The notes: generated by a model from the letters alone, not told the origin. DNA of 32,246 bases from JBDNJM01 sp041687755 (GCA_041687755.1 JBDNJM010000026.1:1-32246), one strand, 5' to 3'; shown: positions 7,544 to 16,984, numbered from the stretch's first letter. Translations and numbers: made by a program.

Positions 7544-10460
7544 AACGTTTCCGGCGCCCGCCCGGCCGCACCTCGCGCCCGTCAGCCCGCAGGTAGTGGA
7601 AGATCGAATCCTCCACCTGGTTCTCGACGGCCTTGAAGATCAGCTCGCGCTTGCTGCGGGTCTCGAGCTCTTTCAGCTCCGCCCCGTCCTGAGTCTTGAG
7701 CCAGTCGATCGTGTCCGGGTGGGCCAAGATCTCGATCTTCGTGAAGCCCTTCTGGGTCAGCGCCGAACCGAGCCGGCGCAGCAGCGCTTGGGCGCGCGAC
7801 TGGGCCGTGCGGCGACGGCCACTGCCGCGGCAGGTGCTGCAGGGCTCATAGAGCAGCTTCGAGAGGCCGGGGCCGAGGCGCTGGCGCGTCAGCTCGAGCA
7901 GGCCGAACTGCGAGATGCGTCCGACCTTGTTGCGTGCGCGGTCGTTGGCCAGGCAGTCGCGGAAGGCGTTCTCGACCTTGCGACGACTCGACGCCCGCAT
8001 CATGTCAATGAAGTCGAGCACAAGGATGCCGCCCATGTCGCGCAGCTTGATCTGCCGCGCGATCTCGGTGACCGCCTCGAGGTTGGTCTTCAAGGCGATG
8101 TCCTCGAAGCCAGCCCCTTCGTCGCGGGTCCGACCGGAGTTCACGTCGATCGCGACCAGAGCCTCGGTCTGATCGATCACGATCGAGCCGCCCGCAGGCA
8201 GCTCGACGCGCCGCGAGAAGATTTTTTCGAAGTCTGGCTCGATGCCGTAGTGGTGGAACAGCGGCTTGTCGTCGGTGTGCAGCTCGATGCGCTCTAGATG
8301 CTCGGGCATCAGCTTTGTCGTGAACTCTCGCATCTTCTCGTAGACCTCTTCGTCGTCGACGATGACGGCCTTGGTGCGGCTCGAGAACATGTCGCGCATG
8401 GTGCGGATCGCGACGTCCGACTCCTGGTAGAGCGGCGCGGGCGCGCGCCCCAGCACGAGCGACTTCGAGAACTGCTTCCAAACGGCCAGCAGGTAGTCCA
8501 GGTCGCGCTTGATGTCGGCCTTCGTCTTGCCGATGCCGGCCGTGCGCACGATCACGCCCATGTTCTCAGGCGTCTCGAGGCCCGTGAGGATGCGCTTAAG
8601 CCGCCGGCGTTCCTTCTCGTCCTCGATCTTGCGGCTCACGCCGGTGCGCTGCAGGGACGGCATCAGGACCAGGTACCGACCAGGAATCGAGATGAACGTC
8701 GTCAGGGTCGGACCCTTGTCGCCGATCGCGTCCTTGGTGATCTGGCAGACCACCAGCTGTCCCTTAGACAACAGATCGCCGATTGCCCTGCGACTGTTGC
8801 CGCGGCGCGGCTTCGAGCGCTGCTTGGCGACCTTTTTCTTGGAGGCCGTCTTCGACGACTTCGAGCGGCCACGGCCGCGCTTGGAGCGCTTGCCGCCCTC
8901 CTCCTCCTCGTCCTCTTCGTCGTCGCCCTCTTCGGGGTCCGAGTCCGCGTTCGCGTCGGCGTCACCGGCGGCGCTGCCGCGGTTCTCCCACTCTTCTTCG
9001 TTGGTGCGGGCCTCGAGCAGGCGATCCAGCGAAAAGTCGTCCTCGCCGTAGAAGTCCATGACGTCCGAGAGGTGCAAGAATCCGTTCTTGCCCTGCCCGA
9101 AGTCGACGAACGCGGCGCCGATATTCGTCTCCAGATTGACTACCCGACCGCGATAGATGTCGTTGACGAAGCTCTTGTGATGATCGACCGTCATCTGCAG
9201 GTCGACGATGCGCTCGTTCTCGACGCACACGACCCGCGTCTCGTCCGGATCGTGGGCGTTGACCAGGATCATCTGGTCGCGCACGGGCTCCTTGACCGTG
9301 CTCTCCTCTTCGTCCTCGCGCTCGCGCTCGGGCTTGGAGCGCCGTCCGCGGCGCTTCTTCTTGCGACCCGCCTCGGGCTCGTCCTCGACGCGTTTGTGGC
9401 GCGAAGAGACCTTGCGCTTGGGACCGTCTTCCTCGTCGCCCACCACGCGCTTCCTGCGCCCGCGCCCGCGGCGATGCTTCGAGCCGACCACCGCCTTGTG
9501 ACCAGCACCGCGACCGGGGCCTGCGTCGGCCGCCTCGTCATCGAGCTCGTCTTCCTCACCCGGGATCGCATCGATCCCCAGAGTCGCAGCGCCCTCATCG
9601 ACCTCCGCTCGGGGTGCGTCGTCACGGAGTTCGTCGTCGCCCTCGCTCTTGGCGCGGCTGCGCTTGCGGCGGCGACCCCCGCGGGTGCCGCGTCGACGCT
9701 TGCGGCGCGGCTCCTCTTCGGAGGCCTCGTCGCTCACAGCGTCCTCGCGGTCGGCGTTCTGTTCAGGCTCCGGATCGGCATCGCGGTCCGGGGCATCGCG
9801 GTCCGGGGCATCCGGTGCCTCTGCGGCCTCCGACTCCTCCGCGGGCTCCTCTTCCGCGGCGCGGCGCGAACGGCCGCGGCCCCGCCGACTGCGTTTCTTG
9901 CGCGCGGGCGGCGCCTCCTCGGCCTGCAGCTCCAGCATTTCGTCCTCGAGCCCGCGCAGCTCCTCCACAGGAATAGGCTCCGGGGCGAGATCCTCCTGCG
10001 ACTCGGGGCTCCGCCCTTCGATGTCACCGTCCTCGGTGACCGGCTTCGCCTTGGAGCCCTTGGTCCGGCGCGAGGTCGAACTGCGGGTCGTGCGGGAGCG
10101 CTTCGAGCGGGACGCCTTCGGGGCCTCCTCAGCCACCGTCGCCTCCGCGTCGGCCGCCGCCTCGACCTCGGGCTCCTCGGCCACGGCCACCTTGCGGGCC
10201 TTGGTCGTCCGGGCCTTTTTAGTCACGGCCTTCTTGGTCGTCGCCTTCTTGGTCGTGCGGCGCGCCCGGGTCTTGCGCTTGGGGCGCTCTTCGGCATCGC
10301 TCGGGACTTCGTCGATCGCCGCGCCGAAGGCGGGTGCCTCGTCGTCGTCGCCGAAGCTCGAGTCCGCAGTCTCGAAGCCCGGATCGGACTCGTGGGCGGA
10401 CGGAGCTTCGAACGGATGGCTGCCGCTGGGGTCCGACGCGTCGGACAGGGAGCTGGTCAT
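7542..10460 (-). CDS. rne: Ribonuclease E/G family endoribonuclease with large disordered N-terminus (972 aa)
   Basis: Single-strand endoribonuclease for mRNA decay and rRNA processing. Residues 1-395 are a disordered extension alternating acidic blocks with Lys/Arg-rich blocks (for example 59-90, rich in TTKKA). The S1 RNA-binding domain starts near 397 (MILVNAHDPDETRVV) and is interrupted at ~483-556 by a charged insert. Catalytic motifs are intact: DVNSG (772-776) and DFIDM (816-820). The Zn-link Cys pair is CSTC (874-877). The C-terminus ends soon after the small domain, so the usual C-terminal degradosome scaffold is absent. The ATG at 10460 has an AAGGA 5 nt upstream. It appears monocistronic, with its own terminator. 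Confidence 0.93.
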   Translation of the reverse strand: MTSSLSDASDPSGSHPFEAPSAHESDPGFETADSSFGDDDEAPAFGAAIDEVPSDAEERPKRKTRARRTTKKATTKKAVTKKARTTKARKVAVAEEPEVEAAADAEATVAEEAPKASRSKRSRTTRSSTSRRTKGSKAKPVTEDGDIEGRSPESQEDLAPEPIPVEELRGLEDEMLELQAEEAPPARKKRSRRGRGRSRRAAEEEPAEESEAAEAPDAPDRDAPDRDADPEPEQNADREDAVSDEASEEEPRRKRRRGTRGGRRRKRSRAKSEGDDELRDDAPRAEVDEGAATLGIDAIPGEEDELDDEAADAGPGRGAGHKAVVGSKHRRGRGRRKRVVGDEEDGPKRKVSSRHKRVEDEPEAGRKKKRRGRRSKPEREREDEEESTVKEPVRDQMILVNAHDPDETRVVCVENERIVDLQMTVDHHKSFVNDIYRGRVVNLETNIGAAFVDFGQGKNGFLHLSDVMDFYGEDDFSLDRLLEARTNEEEWENRGSAAGDADANADSDPEEGDDEEDEEEEGGKRSKRGRGRSKSSKTASKKKVAKQRSKPRRGNSRRAIGDLLSKGQLVVCQITKDAIGDKGPTLTTFISIPGRYLVLMPSLQRTGVSRKIEDEKERRRLKRILTGLETPENMGVIVRTAGIGKTKADIKRDLDYLLAVWKQFSKSLVLGRAPAPLYQESDVAIRTMRDMFSSRTKAVIVDDEEVYEKMREFTTKLMPEHLERIELHTDDKPLFHHYGIEPDFEKIFSRRVELPAGGSIVIDQTEALVAIDVNSGRTRDEGAGFEDIALKTNLEAVTEIARQIKLRDMGGILVLDFIDMMRASSRRKVENAFRDCLANDRARNKVGRISQFGLLELTRQRLGPGLSKLLYEPCSTCRGSGRRRTAQSRAQALLRRLGSALTQKGFTKIEILAHPDTIDWLKTQDGAELKELETRSKRELIFKAVENQVEDSIFHYLRADGREVRPGGRRKR

Positions 10461-10465
10461 GATGG

Positions 10466-10470
10466 TCCTT
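10466..10470 (-). promoter_or_regulatory. Ribosome binding site of rne
   Basis: AAGGA five bases upstream of the ATG at 10460. It supports starting the protein with the long charged extension rather than at the S1 domain. Confidence 0.7.
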
Positions 10471-11268
10471 AGGGGGGCGACCTCCCCTGCCGTGCGCGGA
10501 GCCAGCCCTCGCCGAGTCCCTACCTCCGGCCTCGCTCCGACGGCCTATGCCGCCGCTCTGCGGGCCAGGGTGCCGCGCAGGTGGCGCGGCCGTGAACTCT
10601 TAGCGGGTGCGCCGGCGATTCCGGCGCGTGGCCCTTGGCATCCCGTGGGCACCGGCGGTCCTTGAGGACCTCCGTGCTCCAGCAGTGGCGGGTCGCGGAT
10701 GGGGCAGGGCCGGCGCCGCTTCAGGCGGCCGCTCGGCAACCGGGAGCCCTGAGGGCGCCTGGTGTTCCTGCCTGATTCGGTTGAAGGTGGATGAACGTCT
10801 TGCTGCGCGGCCGCCGGGGGCAGCGCGATTCCTCGCGGCGGGGTCGCCGGAGGCTGAGCGGAGAAGAACCCAGCCGGTGGGCCGGGCGAGCCATCCCGGG
10901 ATCCCTCAACGAGGAGGGAGCCGCTGGGGTGGCCGTGGTCTGCGAAGGCCGAAGGGAGGGACCCCGCGGCCGGAAAGCGGTTCGAAGGCAGGTCTCGTTC
11001 GAGCCGCTTAACGAGCGGTCGACCCGGGAGGAGTCTCAGCCCGCCAGAGAACGACCGGTCGCGAACCTCGATGGGCCCGTTCGGGTCGTTGCCCGCGGAC
11101 TCCCGGCGCGGCGCTTTCCGGGCGCCGCTGCAGTCGGGATGGGAGAGGCTCCACGCGCCTCAAGGTCCATGCTGTCTTTTCGGACCCCCAGAGTCGATCC
11201 AGCAGCCCGAATTCGCGGCGTTCAGGCCCGTTTTCGAGTCCGGGAGCCAGGGCAGGGTCGACCCGCGG

Positions 11269-11298
11269 CGAGTCACTCGCTCCTCTGCGAGCGACTCG
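11269..11298. other. Isolated 12-bp hairpin
   Basis: CGAGTCACTCGC and GCGAGCGACTCG are inverted repeats with one mismatch and a 6-nt loop, flanked by GACCCG-type sequence on both sides. There is no T-run, so it is not a standard terminator. It could belong to a small RNA or a protein-binding site. Confidence 0.5.
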
Positions 11299-11454
11299 GA
11301 CCCGGCTCCAGCGCCCCTCCCGGGGTCCCGCCGGACGCCACGGGGCCGCTCCGGGCAGCACCGGCGCCCGGGTCAGCCCTGGCGGAGGGTCTCTCCAGCC
11401 TCCTCCCGCTCGCCGCCCCCCTCTAGCACCACCCCGGTTCGCCCGCCCCAACGA

Positions 11455-11499
11455 CCGAGGCGCCGCCTCCCCCCAAGTCGGCGAGAGGCGGCGCCTCGG
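11455..11499 (-). terminator. Strong hairpin after pilQ
   Basis: A perfect 15-bp inverted repeat, CCGAGGCGCCGCCTC (11455-11469) with GAGGCGGCGCCTCGG (11485-11499) and a 15-nt loop, ~42 bp after the pilQ stop. It lacks a proper U-tract, but its position at the end of the pilM-Q operon suggests a terminator or 3'-end stabiliser. Confidence 0.7.
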
Positions 11500-11540
11500 T
11501 GCGCAGGATCGGCGGCGGGCAGACCTGCCCGCCGGCGCCT

Positions 11541-13415
11541 TCACTTGCCCGTGTCGCCGGGGTCGACGAACGTCGTCAGGTCGACCTCGGACTCGGGTCC
11601 GATGGGCTGCTCGAGGCTGTTGCTGCCGCTCTGGAGGCCTTCCTCACCAAACAACAGGGTCTCGAGCTCCGTGTCGTAGTACTCCCGGCGACGCTCCAGC
11701 TCGGCGCGCATGAGGCGGTCGGCATCGCGGCCGGAGCGGACGATCGTCGGGGTGACGAACACCAGCAGGCTGCGGCGCTCCCGGGTGCGCTCCCTGTGCT
11801 TGAACAGCTCCCCGAGGATCGGGATGGCGCTCAGGTAGGGCACGCGGCTGTCGATCTCGGTGTCGATGTCGGTGGCTAGGCCACCGATCATGGCCGTCTC
11901 ACCGCTCTGCAGCTTGAGCTGCGTTACGATCGTCGAGGACCGCACGCGGGGCAGAGCGATCGAGCCGGACGCGCCGGAAGCGCCGACGGTGAACACGTCG
12001 AAGCCGGACGGCGCGAGGGCGCTGTCTCCGCTGCCTGAGAGACTCGTCTCCTTCGGGATCACTTCCATGACGACCGTGTTGGTGCCGGGCACCACGTGCG
12101 GACGGACCAGCAGCTGGAACCCGACCTCGACGGGCGAACCGGCCGCCTCCGAGACGGACAGGTTCAGGCCGCCGGCCTGCCCCTGCTCGGTGCGCGCCTC
12201 GGCGTACCGGATCGTCTCGCCGACAAAAATTGTCGCCTCGCGGCCGTCGAGGGCCACGATCTTGGGCATCTGCAAGACCTGGGTGCGGGTGTCGCGCTGG
12301 AGCATCCGCAGGGTGGCCGTGATGCCGGTGAACGACAGGGCACCGAAGATGGTGTCCGCGGTCAGGGTGTTGCCCTGGTTGAGGGTGGAGTCGCCAAAGG
12401 GACCGAAGCCCGAATCGTTGGCGATGATGCTGTCCTCGAAGCCGCCGTTGCCGAGGTCAAAGGGCAGCGCGATCGGGATCTGGCTGCCGGTGACCGAGAC
12501 GCGCGGGCCGAAGTCGCCGTAGTCGACGCCAAGGTCCCACAGGTCGGTGTTTGTCGTCGACACGAACTTCACGTCGACGAAAACCTGGGCGGGCTCGATG
12601 TCGAGCCGGCTGACGATCTCCTCAATGTTCTCTTGCACCTGAGCGGTGTCGCGCACGATCAGCGTGTTGCTGTCCGGCACGAAGTTCAGATCGCCGCCCT
12701 GGGTCAGGGCCTGGCGCAGCGCCACGATGATCGGGAAGTCCTCGTCAAGGTTGCCCGTCGGAATCGGGGACACGCCCGCCACGAACTCGGAGTTGATGAC
12801 CGGCACGTAGCTGGAGCGCGGACGCAGGTAGCGCAACTGGTAATGGCGCGTCTCGAGCTGGTCCTGGAGGGTGGCCGGATCGACCACGCGCAGGATCCCG
12901 CGACGGTCCTCGACCACGGCGTAGCCGAGGGTCTTGGCTGCGACCTCAAGCGCATCGCGCCACGGCACCTTGTCCAGACGCAGCGAAATCGTGCCGTCCA
13001 CCTCGGGAGCGGTGACGATGTTCGCGCCGCTGACGCTGCCGATCGTGTCGATCACGTCGTTCAGCGAAGCGTCCTTGAAGGTGAAGCTGACGCGCGGGGG
13101 CTTAGTGATCGCCAGCACGCCACCGGTGCGCTCCTCGACGACGCAGCCGGCACTCTCGGCCGCCAGCTCCAGCACTTCGCGCCACGGAACATCCGTGAGC
13201 TCGAGGCTGATGGGCGTTTGTGCACCGTCGTCTTCGGTCAGGATGACGATATTGGCCCCCGAGCGCTCGCGCAGGAACTCGACCACCTCCTCGAGTTGAC
13301 GACCCTCGACGCGCAGCGAAATGCGTGCGTCGAGGGCCGGCGATTGCGCGCCGACCATCGGCGCAATAATAGCAACGGCGGCCGCCACCGACGTTACTGT
13401 GGAGAAGAAGTTCAT
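11541..13415 (-). CDS. pilQ: Type IV pilus / type II secretion secretin (PilQ-like, 624 aa)
   Basis: Outer-membrane secretin through which a pilus or pseudopilus passes. The signal peptide is 1-23 with cleavage at VGA|QS. Two tandem STN/AMIN-like N-domains follow (about 29-105 and 106-185), each with the SLxLxxVPWRxxLE pattern. Next is a secretin-N domain (DSNTLIVRDTAQVQENIEEIV), then the C-terminal secretin domain from ~280 (VFVDVKFV...LGVDYG) with VPYLSAIPILGELFKHR and LLVFVTPTIV near the end. AAGG lies ~10 nt before the ATG. It is the last gene of pilM-N-O-Q, 89 bp after pilO. It is shorter than many PilQ proteins because AMIN domains are missing. Confidence 0.92.
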   Translation of the reverse strand: MNFFSTVTSVAAAVAIIAPMVGAQSPALDARISLRVEGRQLEEVVEFLRERSGANIVILTEDDGAQTPISLELTDVPWREVLELAAESAGCVVEERTGGVLAITKPPRVSFTFKDASLNDVIDTIGSVSGANIVTAPEVDGTISLRLDKVPWRDALEVAAKTLGYAVVEDRRGILRVVDPATLQDQLETRHYQLRYLRPRSSYVPVINSEFVAGVSPIPTGNLDEDFPIIVALRQALTQGGDLNFVPDSNTLIVRDTAQVQENIEEIVSRLDIEPAQVFVDVKFVSTTNTDLWDLGVDYGDFGPRVSVTGSQIPIALPFDLGNGGFEDSIIANDSGFGPFGDSTLNQGNTLTADTIFGALSFTGITATLRMLQRDTRTQVLQMPKIVALDGREATIFVGETIRYAEARTEQGQAGGLNLSVSEAAGSPVEVGFQLLVRPHVVPGTNTVVMEVIPKETSLSGSGDSALAPSGFDVFTVGASGASGSIALPRVRSSTIVTQLKLQSGETAMIGGLATDIDTEIDSRVPYLSAIPILGELFKHRERTRERRSLLVFVTPTIVRSGRDADRLMRAELERRREYYDTELETLLFGEEGLQSGSNSLEQPIGPESEVDLTTFVDPGDTGK

Positions 13416-13504
13416 CTTCGTTAGCCTTTGGGTTGGGGCTTCTTGGGGACTGTGTGGGCTCTTCTCAGGGCCCAGGGGTGTTAAAGTTGGACGGAGGTCC
13501 GGGA

Positions 13505-14914
13505 TCAGATCCCGACCGCCTTAGCGAGTTCGACGTCACGGAACACGAAGCGAATTTCATCCTCTTCGATGGCCTTGACCATCAGTTCAGGCTGAACCAG
13601 CTCGCCGGCTAGGTAGGTCCGCCCATCGATCAGTACGGCCCGGTGATCCGGACCGAGGTTCGCGACGCCCTGGATGACGATATCGAGCTGGTCGAATTCC
13701 AGCACGGTCTCGGCCTGGTGGGCGTACTCAAGCAAGCGCTCGACTATCGGGCGGCGAACCGCATCGAGATCGGCGCTCGCAAGGCGCACTTCGATTCCGG
13801 CGAAAGCATCCAGCGCCAGCTGGTACTCCCGCTTCTCGAGGTGGCTGTACATCGTGTCGATCGCCTGGCGCAGCATGACGACAGGGAGCTGAGCGCCCTC
13901 ATCGTTCTGGAGCATCTCGCGGATGCGCTTGAGCTCGGCGACGACCTCCAGCTGGAAGCGACGCTCTGCGGGCGCGAAGAGCAACTGTCCCTCCTGCTCG
14001 ACGCGGCGCACGTCTTCTTCGAGCACGCTCAGATGCTTCTCCAGCTCGCCGCGGGACTTCATCTCAGCGATCAGGTTCGCCGATTCGTGCCACTCCTCCC
14101 AGAGAGCGATGGACGCCGCCGTCCGCTCGCTGAGGTCCTCGACGATCGCGATCTGCGCTTCGATCGAGAGCACGTCCTCTGTAGCAGACCGTGCGGGCAC
14201 GCGGGGATCGACCCAGGGGTCGCGGCGATTGCCGCTGCCTCGGTAGTCGTAGGGCTCCACCGTCAGCTCCCGCTGGCGGCTCGAGATCTCGGTGCGCAAC
14301 AGGTCGCGCTTGTTTTCGTAGCTCTCGATCTCGACGCGCTGGCTGTTCGAGTTCGGCGCGTAGACGTAGGTCTCCACCTCGAGGTCCACGGAGTGGCGCG
14401 GGGTGTTCATGCGCTCGTCGAGGCCCTGCCGCTTGGCTGCCTTAATCTTGAACGCAGGGACGCGCATGAAGCGCTCGTGGCTCTCGACCTCGTGCAGGAA
14501 GGACAGGATCTGGAACGCGTCGCCGCTGAACTGCAACGAGTACGTGACCTTGTCGAAGTCCGCCTTGTTCTGGTTGTTCGAACGCGGCTCCGCCTTGCCC
14601 TTGATCGAGCTGAAGCTCACCTGACTGCGCTCTTCAAAGGTGCGGAGCGTCCGCACGAAGTTGAAGATGTCGTCGTCGTTGGGGAGAATCGTCTTGACGA
14701 CTTGGTCCGTCTCGCGCTGGAGGATCACCTCACGCTCGAGGTCCGGGGTCGTCGAGATCACGTTGCGGGAGGAAGCAATCTCGGTCTTCAGCTTCGCGAC
14801 TTCTTCGCGCTTCTTATCGATGTCGTCGTTGAGGTACCACATGAGGCCCCCCAGGCAGGCCGCTGCGAACAGCCCACCACCGACGATCGACAGCATTTTC
14901 TTGCGATCTTCCAT
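13505..14914 (-). CDS. pilO: PilO-like protein with PilP/GspB-like C-terminal domain (469 aa)
   Basis: Inner-membrane alignment-complex protein. There is one membrane segment (MLSIVGGGLFAAACLGGLMWY), a coiled coil, and a PilO-like periplasmic domain to about residue 210 (FNFVRTLRTFEERSQVSFSS, SLQFSGDAFQILSFLHEVES). A long helical segment follows, and a C-terminal ~60-residue domain (NLGPDHRAVLIDGRTYLAGE...MVKAIEEDEIRFVF) resembles the beta-domain of PilP/GspB-type proteins. Typical PilO is ~200 residues and no separate pilP exists here, so a PilO-PilP fusion is inferred. The ATG at 14914 shares one base with the pilN TGA; a GTG one codon upstream is possible. Confidence 0.75.
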   Translation of the reverse strand: MEDRKKMLSIVGGGLFAAACLGGLMWYLNDDIDKKREEVAKLKTEIASSRNVISTTPDLEREVILQRETDQVVKTILPNDDDIFNFVRTLRTFEERSQVSFSSIKGKAEPRSNNQNKADFDKVTYSLQFSGDAFQILSFLHEVESHERFMRVPAFKIKAAKRQGLDERMNTPRHSVDLEVETYVYAPNSNSQRVEIESYENKRDLLRTEISSRQRELTVEPYDYRGSGNRRDPWVDPRVPARSATEDVLSIEAQIAIVEDLSERTAASIALWEEWHESANLIAEMKSRGELEKHLSVLEEDVRRVEQEGQLLFAPAERRFQLEVVAELKRIREMLQNDEGAQLPVVMLRQAIDTMYSHLEKREYQLALDAFAGIEVRLASADLDAVRRPIVERLLEYAHQAETVLEFDQLDIVIQGVANLGPDHRAVLIDGRTYLAGELVQPELMVKAIEEDEIRFVFRDVELAKAVGI

Positions 14915-15564
14915 CACTTCGTGCCGGCCGTCGGGCCAGCGATGTCGAGGTCCAGGGTGAACGAGAAGATCTCGCTGGGGATCAGGTCGGGGTCAGCCGT
15001 GCTGACCTTTCCTTCCGGCGGTCCCGGCGGGAAGAACCCGTCGGCGAACTCGGAAGTCGAGAGGTCCTCGAAGAAGTTCGCGACGAGGCCGTAGTTCGGA
15101 GAACCCGAGTGGCCAGCGGAGCGCAGGTTGCCGATCGCCGGGTCGGAGCCCTTCTTGACCGGACCGCGGTTGGTCCGTTGTGTCACCGCGAGGTCGTCCA
15201 GCCAGATGAGGTACTTCTCCCCGTCGCCGCCCGTGTTGACCACGTCGATCAACTGGTCGAGCTTCTTAGTCCAGGCGATGCGGTTCGACGTGATGTCGTC
15301 CAGCGTCTGTTCGCGCGACTTGTAGAGCTTGTTCTCTTTCTCGAGATCCCTGTGGTACTTGACCTGGGGCTCGAGCGCCGCCATGTCGTCACGGGTGACG
15401 GAGAGCTCGCCTTCGACCTCCGTGCGCACTCCGAAGAAGGTCCACGCGACCCAGGTCGCAAGGAGCATGTTCGCGGTAACGGCGACTGCCGTGCCTGCGA
15501 GCATCTTGAGCGGGGTGCGCTTCGAACGGTTGTATTCGTCCGGAAGTAGGTTGATTGTGATCAT
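14914..15564 (-). CDS. pilN: Type IV pilus assembly protein PilN (216 aa)
   Basis: Begins with the conserved cytoplasmic tail MITINLLPDEYN, which binds PilM. A membrane segment follows (MLAGTAVAVTANMLLATWVAW), then a periplasmic coiled coil and a ferredoxin-like region (EKYLIWLDDLAV...FFEDLSTSEF). It overlaps pilM by ATGA and pilO by one base, so it is translationally coupled on both sides. Slightly longer than usual because of an insert before the last strand. Confidence 0.88.
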   Translation of the reverse strand: MITINLLPDEYNRSKRTPLKMLAGTAVAVTANMLLATWVAWTFFGVRTEVEGELSVTRDDMAALEPQVKYHRDLEKENKLYKSREQTLDDITSNRIAWTKKLDQLIDVVNTGGDGEKYLIWLDDLAVTQRTNRGPVKKGSDPAIGNLRSAGHSGSPNYGLVANFFEDLSTSEFADGFFPPGPPEGKVSTADPDLIPSEIFSFTLDLDIAGPTAGTK

Positions 15565-16604
15565 GCTGCTTTCACTCGTGCTGCAAGGCCCACCGCGACG
15601 GCGAGCGTGGCTGCGTTGGCTTCAAGCTCTTCGACATCGACCCGGTCGGAGTCCACGTGGAGACCTGAGAGCGGGTTCCAGTTACGGGCCGGGCGACCGG
15701 TGCCTTGGGAGACGGACTCGATGGCGCCGGGTGCCAGTGCTCCTCCGCCGGAGAGCAGGACCTCTTCGACCCGAACCCCCTCGCGGTTCTCGACGAAGTC
15801 CAGGCTGAGCGAGAGCTCGCTGACGAGGTCCTCAAGCACCGGGTTGATAGCGCGGACCACTTCGACCTCGCGCTCGGCCGGCTCGCGCTTCAGCGCCTCG
15901 GCGCCATCCAGATCGAGACTCATTCGGCGAGCGATCGCCTTCGTCATGTCGTTGCCGCCCATGCCGATCTCGCGACTGAAGCAGGTTTCCCCGCCGCGCA
16001 TCACGTTGATCTGGGTCCGGCTCGCTCCGACGTCGACCAGCGCCGTCGCCACGTCGATCGCGTCGCTGGAGGCCTCAGCCTCGCCGGACATCTCCCAGGC
16101 GTTGGCGAGCGCGAACACGTCGACATCGACTGCCGTCGGCGTTAGCCCATGCTCGGCGATCTCGTCGAGCAAGCGCGTCACGATGCCCTTCTGGCAGGCG
16201 ACGAGCACAACACTCATGTTGTCATCGCCCCCGGCCTGTCCTTCCGCCGCCACCGAGTGCTCGAGGCGCTGGCAGTCCAGCACGACCTCGTCGATGTCGT
16301 ACGGCAGATACTTGTCGGACTCGAAGTAGATGGCCTGGCGCAGCTCAGCGTCCGACATCCGCACCATGTTGATGTAGCGGACGACGACGGCCTGCCCAGC
16401 TACCGAGCTGACAACCTGACGGCTCGAGAAGGAGCCTGCCCCGAGCAAGGCCCCGAGGGCCTCCGCACGGTTCGAGCCTTGCTTCATCTCAAGGCGCGCG
16501 AAGCCCGTGATAACGGCCTCGCTGCCTTCCATCGTGATTTCGACGGCTTTCAATGATCTGGTGCCCAGATCGAGCCCGACGAATGATTTCTTTTTGCGGA
16601 ACAA
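15561..16604 (-). CDS. pilM: Type IV pilus assembly protein PilM (347 aa)
   Basis: Actin-like ATP-binding protein of the inner-membrane pilus platform. The phosphate-1 motif is FVGLDLGTRSLKAVEI near the N-terminus, and the later sections are TALVDVGASRTQINVMRGG and VEEVLLSGGGALAPGAIES. The start is a TTG at 16604, supported by GGGAG six bases upstream and by the FRKKKSFVGLDLG beginning typical of the family. First gene of pilM-N-O-Q, with a 4-bp overlap with pilN. Confidence 0.93.
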   Translation of the reverse strand: MFRKKKSFVGLDLGTRSLKAVEITMEGSEAVITGFARLEMKQGSNRAEALGALLGAGSFSSRQVVSSVAGQAVVVRYINMVRMSDAELRQAIYFESDKYLPYDIDEVVLDCQRLEHSVAAEGQAGGDDNMSVVLVACQKGIVTRLLDEIAEHGLTPTAVDVDVFALANAWEMSGEAEASSDAIDVATALVDVGASRTQINVMRGGETCFSREIGMGGNDMTKAIARRMSLDLDGAEALKREPAEREVEVVRAINPVLEDLVSELSLSLDFVENREGVRVEEVLLSGGGALAPGAIESVSQGTGRPARNWNPLSGLHVDSDRVDVEELEANAATLAVAVGLAARVKAA

Positions 16605-16984
16605 CTCGGTCTCCCGGTACGGCGCTCCGGCTGGGAGCGGGGTCAGGTTCGAGGTGGGCCACCCGCGGAGCGGGCGCCCCCAGGAACAGAGGGTCGTAGG
16701 CGCTTGTTCGGCGCGTTGCCCGACGGGGGTTTAGCTCCCTGCGGGACCCAAGCTCCGTCCCCGGATTCGGGAAGGGAATGTGCCCAGCTCCGGCGCCCCG
16801 TTTCACGCGTCGTTCGAGTCCTGTAAGGGCACGCCCTCCGCCGCAGGCTCGATGCGTGGGCTCTACGGCTCCCCCATCGCGAAGCCCTGGGCGGGGCGCC
16901 CCTCCCCGAGACCTGCATGCGTTTCGGCCGGATGCGCCCGGGCGCTGGCGGGACCGGCGGGACAGGTCATGACCCAGCGCGCCT
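16605..16984. other. Upstream region of pilM, no gene seen
   Basis: GC-rich sequence with no supportable ORF. It must carry the pilM promoter, but I found no convincing sigma-70 or sigma-54 (GG-N10-GC) site by eye. Confidence 0.4.

Larger units (their letters stand above)
10461..11454. other. Large intergenic region upstream of rne
   Basis: About 1 kb with no protein I can support; the long plus-strand frames are Arg/Pro/Gly-rich and family-less. It includes a perfect 7-bp hairpin in the probable rne leader (GCGCCGG, loop of 5, CCGGCGC at 10609-10627) and the hairpin at 11269-11298. RNase E mRNAs are often controlled through their 5' leaders in other bacteria; whether that applies here is unknown. 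Confidence 0.5.

Noticed and set aside
8298..10472. 724-codon open frame on the plus strand opposite rne
   Set aside because: Antisense shadow of a GC-rich coding region. The composition is Leu/Arg/Ala/Val with no family features, and the minus-strand RNase E motifs are unambiguous.
10791..11426. 211-codon open frame in the rne upstream region
   Set aside because: Arg/Pro/Gly-rich, low complexity, no ribosome binding site and no recognisable similarity; expected by chance at this GC content.
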